Part shown: one piece after another, positions 52,395 through 61,137 of the stretch
How the letters are laid out: each line of letters opens with the position of its first letter
Numbering within the stretch: position 1 is the first letter of the stretch
Assembly: GCF_002895435.1 (NCBI RefSeq)
Contig: NZ_POYJ01000003.1
Coordinates: forward strand, 186,001-250,000
From: Aquimarina sediminis
Lineage (GTDB): Bacteria > Bacteroidota > Bacteroidia > Flavobacteriales > Flavobacteriaceae
DNA length: 64,000 nt
Direction of reading: 5' to 3'
Translations under genes and position numbers: made by a program
The notes under the pieces: generated by a model
Seen by the model: only the letters and a program-made list of their open reading frames with translations
What the model was told of the DNA's origin: nothing
Databases searched by the model: none

Positions 52395-55300
52395 TTAATC
52401 CACTTTTATAAATTCTTTGAAGAATTCTTCAACCCCTTCTTTATATAAATCTTTAGTAATATTATCCACAGTACCGACAGCAACATCAAGTATTCCAGAA
52501 TCAACTACTATAAGAATTGTATTTTTCTCATGAATTTTTGCAAAATAGTGCCTGTTTCCTTTAACCGTGTGATAATATTTATATACGTCACTTATGTCAT
52601 TAAAAACATCTTTGTAACTCATCGTTTTTCCTTTGATTGTGACAGTATTTTTGAATTGCTTATTTCCTTTTTCTAAAATTTTGTTTATCAATTTTTTATA
52701 TTCTTCGGGTGAACAGATCTTTTTTTCTAGAAAAATCAAAAGCCTGTTCACATCATTAACGCCTTTGAACAGGTTAACAAGTTTATCTTCGTAACCATGC
52801 TTTTCAATAATAGTTGTTAATCTTTTTAAATTGGATGCAGAAAGTCGGGTTATATTAAAATCAGCTTTTATAAGGAGATCTATAGCTTTTACCCCTGATT
52901 TTGAAGCCAACATTTGTTCAATAGCTTCTTTATAATATTTGTTTTTATTTTTGAAGAGGTTTTCAAAATCTATCATTTTTTTTAGTAGTCGAACAGTTTC
53001 GGGAGTTCCCATCTTTAATTTGTCTTTGAAAAAGAGGAAGCCATTTTTGACAAGCGGAGTATTTTTTAGGATTAAAGTTTTAATTTTATCAGAGTGCTGT
53101 CCAATTGCCCCAGAAATAAGACATTCACCAGATAAATTAATTATACTAACTATTATTTCTTCTGTAGGTTTTTGCTTGAATTTATAAATCAAATCTAACA
53201 ACGCACCGGAGTCTATTCCTATAGCGCATCCCCAAAAAAAATCATAATACTTATATGTAGGGCCAGAATATATTTCCTTAAATCCAGCCATAGTTATGTC
53301 TAATAAAAAATCTACAGAAAAGATTTTAGATATTTCTTCTTGAGTTAGTTTATCTCCCTTTAACATAACCATTAGAACTCCCGCACTTATATTTCCTAAG
53401 GCTTCTATTGTTGCTCCCTTTATAAACTCTTTCTTTGCTTGGCTTCCAAGCCTACTTAATATTTGAACCCCATGTTGTGCAATTAATCTATGAATCATAG
53501 CAGCCATTGCTACATCTTTACCCGAATCAACGGCAAATTTACCCCAAGCATAAAAACCAGAATCAGTTCCAAATTGAGCGGTATATTGGATATAGCCGTC
53601 TTTCATTGATATGGCTTCAGCATTTCCATTTTCTTCTAGGTTTAGTATTGCAGTTTTAAATACGGTGTCGCCGTTTATGATTCCTAACCGGGATTTCAAA
53701 TCATTAAAGGAATACTCATACGGGACTTTAACAGGATCCTTTCTGAATTTTTTCCAATCTTTAGAGTTTTTGTTATAATTTTCTGGAATTCCTTCACGTA
53801 GATTAATACTAGAGAATATTATTTCTGCATCTCTGGCAAAGGTTTCAATAGGGAAGTGCTCTTTAGAGGTAAATTTATCCTTAGAATAAATCTTATGCTT
53901 TTTGAGATACTTTAGCACTCCATGTAAAGAATTACTATATTCTTTCTGTAATTCATGATTGTAAAAAGCAAAGGTTTTATCTTTTAATTTAGTAGTGATA
54001 TAATTGGAAAATTCAATAAGATCTTGTTTTTGGTTATCAGGAGTGTCATTATCGAGAGCGTAATATATTTTCACTCCTGGACCGTCTATTACTCCATTTG
54101 CTTCTGCGTCTCCACATTGTTTTCCTCCTCTACTAATGACCAAAATACCTTCACCTTCAGGGAAAAACGGAGGGGAGGCAATACCGGTATGGGTGTTGGC
54201 AAGTGTTTTATTGGACCATCGTGCTTCAACAATACAATCCAAGTAAGCATTTTTATATTTCTTTTTAAATATTGAAAATATTTGTTTGCCAACTGGAGCA
54301 TATTTTATGTCTTTATATCTTAGAGATTCAAACAGAGTTAAGGCTTCTTCACTAGAAGTTGCAATTTTTCCTTTGATAAATCTATTCCAGTAATCTTTCT
54401 TTATATATCCAAGGAATTTTTGACTTTCTTTATAGAAAGTACCTATATATTCTTCGTTGTTTTTAATGAATGATAGTACAGCACCGTCTTCATTGAATAA
54501 AACATGAGAAGCATCATCTAATAAAATAGCAGTTCCCACAGGAGATAGGTAGCAGTATTCTCTCCAATAATTATTATCTATGCTTAAATACTCTGTTATG
54601 GTATTTTGAATAAGTTCCCCATCACTATCATCCTGAAACAACATCAGCTTAAGACTAGGATCACTCATAGTAGCCCAATTAGGATACCCTAGTTCGGTAC
54701 CATTGCCATAATCCATTAGCCAAGTGCTGGCTTGACCTGCATTATCTGCATTTTCACCAAAAGGATGATCTAGAGTGTACACTCCATGTCCTAATTCATG
54801 AGCGGCAACCTTGAGAGCAGAATCTTTTTTCTCTAAGCCGTCACCCATATGTTTTTCAAAAAGGAATCCCCATTGTCGGGTTTTGGGCATAAAACCACTT
54901 AGCGGCTTAGAAACTGTAAACTCATCTCCAAGAATAAAAATGAAATACTGTCTGGAGTCATAATTGGGGTATTGGTTTTTAAACTCTTTGTAGATATTTT
55001 TTAGTTCTGTAGGATAATCTGATAAAATACCACTACCATCATAATCTATGATACCATTTTTGTCACCAGTATCCCATGAATCTTGAGCAATGGTAAGGTT
55101 AATCACATCGGGTTTAACCTTAAATTTGCCACCAGCACGACCAAAAATAATATTGAGTTCGGTTTCAAAATTGGCAATCGCATTCCCACCATTTACGGTC
55201 ACCACCTGTACAGGTACTTCTGTATGTTTTTTGATATGATGAACAAAGAAACTGGCTGCTATTTTATAAGTATTGTCAGCAGGATCCAGGTAGGTAACTA

Positions 55301-57416
55301 CACATTCTTCGGTGCGATATGGGTTAGCACCAGATATTGTTACTTTATAGGTGTTTGTACCTGCAATTCTTTCGTGTTTTATAGCTTTGTTTTCTACCGT
55401 TTTGATAATAAGGCTATCGATACTTATTTTGGCATCACTAATCTCTATATCTGCATAAAACACATCATTTTCTCCTTGTACGGCTGCTTTGTGTACAGGG
55501 TAGTAGGATTGATCTCCAGATGCATTTATTTTAGGATAATTAGAAGTTTCATATACATTATTAACCAAATCAAGAGCAAATCGAGTCTTATCTTCATCTT
55601 CTTTGTGTACTCTAAAAGTAACTTTGACAATATCATTGGTAATTGCATCTACATAAGGATCTTCTATGGTACCACTATGCTGACCAGGTTTTATTCCACT
55701 AGCATTATCCGAAGTTAATGGTGGAGATGGATCTCCAGTACCAGTTTGAGTAACATTACCTTTGTCATCTACTGTCCATTCATCTCCACTGGCATCGGTT
55801 ATGGTGTAGGTATCTCCTTCATCATAATCAAAAGTGTCCTGAGCACCATTTGGATTTGTGACAATTATTTGCCCATCTGTGATACTAATATCACTGGTAT
55901 TTATATCGTAGTCCAGTTGAGGGATTTCAATATTATCGCCACCGGTCACGACATCGGCAATATCTTCTGCTACATCGATAACTTCGTCAACATCAAGGAT
56001 ATTACCCCAGGAGGGATCGTAAACGGTTACTACTGTACCTTCTGCAAGTTGATTTTCATTATTGACGAAAACATTGGTGAAGTTTACGGCTACTTTGATA
56101 TTTTTAAGATATGGAAAGGAAACGTATCCTTTTCCTGTAAATCGCCCGTTGCCACCACTTACTTCGGTTACTTTAACAGGAAAATCTCCTGCTGTAAACG
56201 TACTACCGGGAAGGAGCCGTTCTAGGGGTTCCATATTCTCGATATTCATATCGGGAGAAATACCACAGTCTATAAGGCTGGTTTCATCACTTTCTTCTAA
56301 TGTGGTAAAGGTTTGTAAAATAGAATACTCACTTTCAGAAATAAGACACTTTTTATTTACCTGATACTCATAGGTTGTTCCCGGGCGCAAATCCCATAGA
56401 GTAATCCAATTACCATTGGTTCTCGAAAAAAACCACTCATTATTATTCCCTTTTTCACGATAACGTACTATAAACTCTGGGACATCGGTAGTAAAATCAT
56501 CCCATAAAATATTGACCTGTTGTGCTCCTTTTACTTCATGTCGTGCGTTATCGGGGGTATCGCATGGAGCAATATAATTAAACCAATAGACCTCACTAAA
56601 GCCATTGTTTTTGAATAGTCCTATCTCTTCTGCACCGCTTATTGCTTTTGCCTGCACTCTCCATGCATATCGTTTGTTGGGTAAAAATAATGGATCTGCA
56701 GGACCATATAAATACGAAGTGCTTGTCGTGGTTGTTTGAAAAAATGGGGGAGACGCCAGAAAAGCAGCTTGCGGATTGATGGTCTGATCCCATATTTCTA
56801 CAATACTTAATTCATATTGTACATTACTTACATTTATATGTCTTGGTGTCCATTGAAATAGTTGATTTAACGGATTTTGCTCTGTGATATCATTTCTGTT
56901 GTTTGGAGCAATCAATAGAGGAGGTTCATTTTGAAAAATATAGGTTGTAGCGCAAGTTTTTTGTGAAATACGAGCACCAGTAAGAACATCAAATACCTCA
57001 AAACAGAATTGGTAGGAACCTTCTGGGATTACCTGACCATAGACTGATGGTGAGACTCCGATAATGTTTTCGAAAGTAAAATAAGGAGCAAGCTCTACAT
57101 TGGTTAATGTTAAGGGGATACCACCTTCTACAAATAATGAAGGTGCACCTATAACAATATCCTTACTCTGAAAAGCAATCCCATTGCCTTCAAAATAGCT
57201 TTTTAATCTGATTTCCCGATTTGCTACCGAAAGGTCATTTAGTATAATCTGAAGTTGTAACGGATTATTAATGCTGGATGCATCTGCGTATGAAGAAAAG
57301 TAAATTGGAGAGGGTGGAGTAACCTGTGGCACCAATGTAACAGGAAAGGTTTGAGATAATGACCCCTGTATGGTAAACAATGCGATTAAGAACAGAAAAT
57401 ATAACCTTTTCTTCAT
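52395..57416 (-). CDS. Giant TANFOR-like/FN3/metalloprotease protein with toxin-like C-terminal half
   Basis: 1673 aa, signal peptide ending GSLSQTFP. Domains in order: a TANFOR-like N-terminal region (about 30-280), FN3 (about 283-372), and an acidic strand-rich linker. A zinc-protease motif follows, HELGHGVYTLDHPF with His873, Glu874, His877 and His884, and Met-turn candidate Met901 (WLMDYG). The remaining 750 residues are charged and partly hydrophobic (EALGNISAGVLMVML, YDFFWGCAIGIDSGALLDLIY) and end in a short variable-looking domain. This order recalls Bacteroidota polymorphic toxins whose protease may release the C-terminal toxin. No T9SS domain and no obvious immunity gene follow. Toxin activity is inferred. 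Confidence 0.75.
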   Translation of the reverse strand: MKKRLYFLFLIALFTIQGSLSQTFPVTLVPQVTPPSPIYFSSYADASSINNPLQLQIILNDLSVANREIRLKSYFEGNGIAFQSKDIVIGAPSLFVEGGIPLTLTNVELAPYFTFENIIGVSPSVYGQVIPEGSYQFCFEVFDVLTGARISQKTCATTYIFQNEPPLLIAPNNRNDITEQNPLNQLFQWTPRHINVSNVQYELSIVEIWDQTINPQAAFLASPPFFQTTTTSTSYLYGPADPLFLPNKRYAWRVQAKAISGAEEIGLFKNNGFSEVYWFNYIAPCDTPDNARHEVKGAQQVNILWDDFTTDVPEFIVRYREKGNNNEWFFSRTNGNWITLWDLRPGTTYEYQVNKKCLISESEYSILQTFTTLEESDETSLIDCGISPDMNIENMEPLERLLPGSTFTAGDFPVKVTEVSGGNGRFTGKGYVSFPYLKNIKVAVNFTNVFVNNENQLAEGTVVTVYDPSWGNILDVDEVIDVAEDIADVVTGGDNIEIPQLDYDINTSDISITDGQIIVTNPNGAQDTFDYDEGDTYTITDASGDEWTVDDKGNVTQTGTGDPSPPLTSDNASGIKPGQHSGTIEDPYVDAITNDIVKVTFRVHKEDEDKTRFALDLVNNVYETSNYPKINASGDQSYYPVHKAAVQGENDVFYADIEISDAKISIDSLIIKTVENKAIKHERIAGTNTYKVTISGANPYRTEECVVTYLDPADNTYKIAASFFVHHIKKHTEVPVQVVTVNGGNAIANFETELNIIFGRAGGKFKVKPDVINLTIAQDSWDTGDKNGIIDYDGSGILSDYPTELKNIYKEFKNQYPNYDSRQYFIFILGDEFTVSKPLSGFMPKTRQWGFLFEKHMGDGLEKKDSALKVAAHELGHGVYTLDHPFGENADNAGQASTWLMDYGNGTELGYPNWATMSDPSLKLMLFQDDSDGELIQNTITEYLSIDNNYWREYCYLSPVGTAILLDDASHVLFNEDGAVLSFIKNNEEYIGTFYKESQKFLGYIKKDYWNRFIKGKIATSSEEALTLFESLRYKDIKYAPVGKQIFSIFKKKYKNAYLDCIVEARWSNKTLANTHTGIASPPFFPEGEGILVISRGGKQCGDAEANGVIDGPGVKIYYALDNDTPDNQKQDLIEFSNYITTKLKDKTFAFYNHELQKEYSNSLHGVLKYLKKHKIYSKDKFTSKEHFPIETFARDAEIIFSSINLREGIPENYNKNSKDWKKFRKDPVKVPYEYSFNDLKSRLGIINGDTVFKTAILNLEENGNAEAISMKDGYIQYTAQFGTDSGFYAWGKFAVDSGKDVAMAAMIHRLIAQHGVQILSRLGSQAKKEFIKGATIEALGNISAGVLMVMLKGDKLTQEEISKIFSVDFLLDITMAGFKEIYSGPTYKYYDFFWGCAIGIDSGALLDLIYKFKQKPTEEIIVSIINLSGECLISGAIGQHSDKIKTLILKNTPLVKNGFLFFKDKLKMGTPETVRLLKKMIDFENLFKNKNKYYKEAIEQMLASKSGVKAIDLLIKADFNITRLSASNLKRLTTIIEKHGYEDKLVNLFKGVNDVNRLLIFLEKKICSPEEYKKLINKILEKGNKQFKNTVTIKGKTMSYKDVFNDISDVYKYYHTVKGNRHYFAKIHEKNTILIVVDSGILDVAVGTVDNITKDLYKEGVEEFFKEFIKVD

Positions 57417-57430
57417 AAGTTAAGTTCGTT

Positions 57431-59857
57431 TTAGATTTTATCAATATACCTAAGTTCAAAAGAATCGGGATTAACCTCGTTTAATGACTTTTGGTAGTAG
57501 AAATCAATAATTTGGGATTCTAAGTATGATTTTATTTTTTTAACCTCTGTTTCTTCTTCATAGAGGCGATATGCATTTTTGGCTTCATTTTTTTTGAACT
57601 CTAAGACTAGCATATCTGGTTTTATAACTGCTTCAATGCTGGTATACCTGTCAAATTTTTTCTTCATCCATCGATGACCAACTAATTTCTTTTGTCTATT
57701 GTCAAGTTCTTTTTTTAGATCTTCTATTTCGTTTACATTATTTGGAGACTCCTTTTTTAGCTCATCAAGTTCTATCTTGGTCTTTACAAAACTCCTTTCA
57801 AGCTTAAAATCAATATATTGCATATCATCTTTTAAACTTTTGATAACATCGTGTAAAATGGCGTCATAAGCTTTTAAGAAATCTTCATAGCTATACAATG
57901 CTGTTAAAAACGCTATAGCTTTTTCTTTATATAGCCCTGTTTTAGACTGTTTCTCAACCACAGCAAATAAAAAATGAAGCTCTTTTTGTTTTTCTGAGGG
58001 GATGTTTGAAAATCTTGAACTGTTTTTTACGTTAGCCAGTTGCTCTGTTACTTGAGGAATAGTACCGCTATAGGTTACAGACCTATATCTAAACTGTAAA
58101 GTGCCCAGCTTATTGATAGCCTCTTCATTCAAAAGGGTTCTATTCCGTTTTTTGAACTTTATCTTAAAGGTGTCAAAAGTATAGGTGTACCCAAATGTTG
58201 CAGTGAAATCGGTATTACTATTCGTGTCTGTATTTCTAAATAATGAAAGGATATTGAGGTTAAGATTATGACTCTCATAAATAGTATAATTACCCCCTAA
58301 TCTAAGGTTGTAAATATCATTTTGTTTGTCTCCATTATTAAATGCAGAATTGTATGAACTAGAGAAATTGGCTCTAAGTTTTTTATCAAAAAAAGATTTG
58401 GTAACCATAAAAGTAGGTCCCAAAGTAAGATTGTCGGTTTCTCCAACAGTGTTATAAGAAACATTGGCAGCCAGCGAAAAATTAAGCGAATTTTTTGGAT
58501 AACCTAATGTATATGCAGAAGCTATGTTATAAAAATTTGATAACCCATTTTCAACGGTTCTTCCGTCTTGTTTATTGTCAGAACTTTGGTAGGTGAGATT
58601 TAGGTTAATTGCCTGCTGTTTACTTTCTGTTTTTTTTAAGGTGTAATTGATCCCAAGATTTGCATTTTGGGATATTTGTCGGTAATTAAGAGTATCTATA
58701 TTATCAAATTGATTTACTTCGTTAATAAAATCAAATTGATCTTGAATATTGGTATAGGATTGAAAATTCGAATATCCGGCATTGACAGACAATTTTTCTG
58801 AGCTGGTATAGGTAATATTAACGGCACTTACAATACGTTTTAATTCTGAGCTTTTGGTGTCTTCCAAATTATCTCGTTGCAGACCCGCATTAACATTAAG
58901 GTTAATTTTATTGCTAAAAATACTTTGTGAAGCATTTACCGTTATATTTTCAAGGTCATTATTGAAGTAGTAAGCACCAAAAGTTCGATAAGAGGGGTCT
59001 ATACGTTCGTAGCCTACACCAACAGAGCCATTACCTGCGGGATAATCAAATTGTGCCCTTAAAGCATTGTGATAGTTTGTTGTTAGGTTTTCATTTAGTA
59101 AAAAAGAAAGAGCTCCTGTTGTAGATCGTGATTCTGATGTCCGAGTATCTTCGGTAATTCCTGAAATAGCATATTCTAGATTTATTTTGGCTTTTTCAAA
59201 TACCATAAAATTGGTTTCTACACTTACCACTGCATTTTCTTTTGGAGTAAGTTCTAATGCAACCGGAACTGCATTTTGGATCGATGTTTCATCATCTTTT
59301 GCTGTAAAGAAAATAAGCCCAACTGAAGCTTTCTTAAAATCATATGAAGTTTTAAATCCAAACCCCATTCTTTTATACGAAGGTATGGCTTCAGGAACTT
59401 CGGGATTGTATTCAGATTCTTTAAGAAATCTACCATATAAGGCACTTATCTTAAATGGTCCATTAGGAGTAAGGTCAATTCCGCCTCCTGTAAATTGATG
59501 CCCGCTTACTGTATATGGAGAAAAAGTCATAGAAACATCACCTATATGAGTCGACACCCATTTGTAAGATGGATGAATACTTAAACGATTTATTTTAAAA
59601 GGTGTACTATACTCTAAATCCTGATTGGTATATGAAAAAGACAAAGGAATATTGTAAACACCACTAACATTAAAATTTAGATTACCATTTATGAAATAAG
59701 TAAATGGATCCCGATTTGCAGTACCATTATAAAACACACTATTTCCAGAAATTCCTCCGTTAAACCGTAATAATGGAACTTTACCAATCTGCTCAAGGTT
59801 TTGACTTGAAGTAATAAAAGAGCAACCTAGGAAGAAGATGAGTAATTTTAATCTCAA
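57431..59857 (-). CDS. Outer-membrane beta-barrel protein with helical C-terminal domain
   Basis: 808 aa, signal peptide ending CSFITSSQNLE. Residues about 25-620 have alternating strands with aromatic ends, typical of outer-membrane barrels (FSYTNQDLEYSTPFKINRLSIHPSYKW, SVGLIFFTAKDD...). The last 190 residues switch to charged helix with coiled-coil stretches (IELDELKKESPNNVNEIEDLKKELDNRQKKL) and likely sit in the periplasm. It is the first gene of the five-gene unit, with 14 bp to the 1673-aa gene and a strong promoter in front. A pore, anchor or export channel for the following proteins would fit; the barrel call is by pattern, not by a named family. Confidence 0.8.
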   Translation of the reverse strand: MRLKLLIFFLGCSFITSSQNLEQIGKVPLLRFNGGISGNSVFYNGTANRDPFTYFINGNLNFNVSGVYNIPLSFSYTNQDLEYSTPFKINRLSIHPSYKWVSTHIGDVSMTFSPYTVSGHQFTGGGIDLTPNGPFKISALYGRFLKESEYNPEVPEAIPSYKRMGFGFKTSYDFKKASVGLIFFTAKDDETSIQNAVPVALELTPKENAVVSVETNFMVFEKAKINLEYAISGITEDTRTSESRSTTGALSFLLNENLTTNYHNALRAQFDYPAGNGSVGVGYERIDPSYRTFGAYYFNNDLENITVNASQSIFSNKINLNVNAGLQRDNLEDTKSSELKRIVSAVNITYTSSEKLSVNAGYSNFQSYTNIQDQFDFINEVNQFDNIDTLNYRQISQNANLGINYTLKKTESKQQAINLNLTYQSSDNKQDGRTVENGLSNFYNIASAYTLGYPKNSLNFSLAANVSYNTVGETDNLTLGPTFMVTKSFFDKKLRANFSSSYNSAFNNGDKQNDIYNLRLGGNYTIYESHNLNLNILSLFRNTDTNSNTDFTATFGYTYTFDTFKIKFKKRNRTLLNEEAINKLGTLQFRYRSVTYSGTIPQVTEQLANVKNSSRFSNIPSEKQKELHFLFAVVEKQSKTGLYKEKAIAFLTALYSYEDFLKAYDAILHDVIKSLKDDMQYIDFKLERSFVKTKIELDELKKESPNNVNEIEDLKKELDNRQKKLVGHRWMKKKFDRYTSIEAVIKPDMLVLEFKKNEAKNAYRLYEEETEVKKIKSYLESQIIDFYYQKSLNEVNPDSFELRYIDKI

Positions 59858-59901
59858 TATGTTAATGGTTTTGGGGAATTTTTATGATAAAATTAACATG
59901 G

Positions 59902-59933
59902 CAAATATAGATTAATGAGCAACTTTAAAGCAA
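59902..59933 (-). promoter_or_regulatory. Promoter of the five-gene giant-protein unit
   Basis: Minus strand TTG (59931-59933), 21 nt, then an exact -7 box TATATTTG (59902-59909). This matches the Bacteroidota TTG-N19-23-TAnnTTTG consensus and gives a leader of about 40 nt before the beta-barrel start codon. It is the best promoter match in the window. Confidence 0.7.
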
Positions 59934-60407
59934 GAAGTTTTGTTCAAATTTTATAAAATTGTAGTAAGAATTTATAAATATTTAGTACGTAAAAAATATA
60001 TATACTATTGATTGTTAGTGCATTATATTGATGTTGTCTGAAGGGCTCAAAATATGGAGAGTTATAAGAAAGGTTTTGTGAAAAAAGCGAATATTATGCC
60101 TTTTTACTATTTGGTTTTTACCAAAAAGAAAATTCTATAGATAGTTTTCTGATCATTCAAGTTGTTTGAAGTCTATAAAATTATTCTACCCTCCTTTTGG
60201 TGCCATTCACCAATAAATCGACACCCTTGACCAAGTTATTTTTGTAAAAGTTTCTTTCTGGTCTAGTTTCGCACCATTAAACGAATTGAAAAAACAAAAT
60301 ATAGGACAGGCAATTTTATCGATTTTTAGAAAACAGTAATACTTTTTTTGTGTTTATCGAGTTTGTATTTGGATAGCTTGAGTAACAAACGTTAAGAGAG
60401 TCTTTTT
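59934..60407. other. Divergent intergenic region with small hairpins
   Basis: No gene seen between the giant-protein unit and the response-regulator gene. It holds TTTGGT-TTTT-ACCAAA (60110-60125) and TTGGTG-CCATT-CACCAA (60197-60213). The second motif resembles one in front of the lipoprotein gene at 63215 and is listed separately. Confidence 0.6.
60197..60213. promoter_or_regulatory. Inverted repeat TTGGTG-CCATT-CACCAA, candidate LytTR-regulator site
   Basis: Perfect 6-bp arms with a 5-nt centre, 195 bp before the response-regulator gene. A near copy, ending in the shared bases ATTCACCAA, lies at 63105-63131 upstream of the next gene cluster. The sharing of the asymmetric central bases argues for a protein-binding site. 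Not the classical LytTR consensus. Confidence 0.4.
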
Positions 60408-61136
60408 ATGGTAAAAAACAGAAAGGTATTAATAGTAGAAGATGAGTTTTCAATTGCATTAGATATAAAAATCAGCTTAGAAAAGTTAGAGTATTTTGTG
60501 GTTGGAATTGCGAGTAGTTATACAGAAGCTATGAAATATGCATCAGAAACTATCATGGATGTCGTAGTGATGGATGTTAATATTTCTGGTGATAAAAATG
60601 GTATTGAGACTGCAGAAGAAATCTACCAGAAATATAAAATTCCAGTTGTTTTTCTTACCGCTTATGGTGATGATACTACTTTTAAAGACGCTTTGCAGAC
60701 GAAGCCTTTTGGCTTTTTACTTAAACCTTTTAAAATAAAAGAACTGTCTTTTGCCCTACAAATAGCTTTACAAAAACAAGTAGAGAATAAAAGAGAAGAA
60801 ACCTCAATAACCAATAACAAGTTGGGTGATACTTTATTTATTAAAGATAAATCACAACTTATAAAAGTAAAAATGAGTGATATCTTATGGGTAGAAGCCA
60901 TGGACAATTATACTCAAATCATCACTAAGAATAAAAAAGTGGTCGTGAATATGTTTTTAAAAGAGTTTTACGAAAAAATGCCGCAAGACAAATTCCTGAG
61001 AATTCATAGATCCTATATGGTTGCTCTAGAAAAGATAGATAAAATAGAAAATAGATTTGTTTATGTAGGTAATAAAAGTATCCCCGTCAGTAAAGCTTAT
61101 AAAAGTCAACTTTTAGAACGATTAGATATTTTGTAG
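60408..61136 (+). CDS. LytTR-family response regulator
   Basis: 242 aa. The receiver domain (1-120) has the acidic pair Glu11/Asp12, phospho-acceptor Asp56 (VVMDVNISG), and the usual Thr/Lys (FLTAYG, FLLKPF). A LytTR DNA-binding domain fills residues about 135-240 (DILWVEAMDNYTQIITKNKKVVVNMFLKEF ... FLRIHRSYMVAL). The kinase gene begins two bases after its stop. The pair is divergent from the giant-protein unit, so it is a candidate regulator of that unit or of the lipoprotein gene that follows. Confidence 0.92.
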   Translation: MVKNRKVLIVEDEFSIALDIKISLEKLEYFVVGIASSYTEAMKYASETIMDVVVMDVNISGDKNGIETAEEIYQKYKIPVVFLTAYGDDTTFKDALQTKPFGFLLKPFKIKELSFALQIALQKQVENKREETSITNNKLGDTLFIKDKSQLIKVKMSDILWVEAMDNYTQIITKNKKVVVNMFLKEFYEKMPQDKFLRIHRSYMVALEKIDKIENRFVYVGNKSIPVSKAYKSQLLERLDIL

Positions 61137-61137
61137 T

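Noticed and set aside
55083-55718. 211-codon open frame on the plus strand
   Set aside because: Antisense to the well-supported 1673-aa gene; rich in Ile/Tyr/Phe as expected for a shadow frame, with no recognisable domain.
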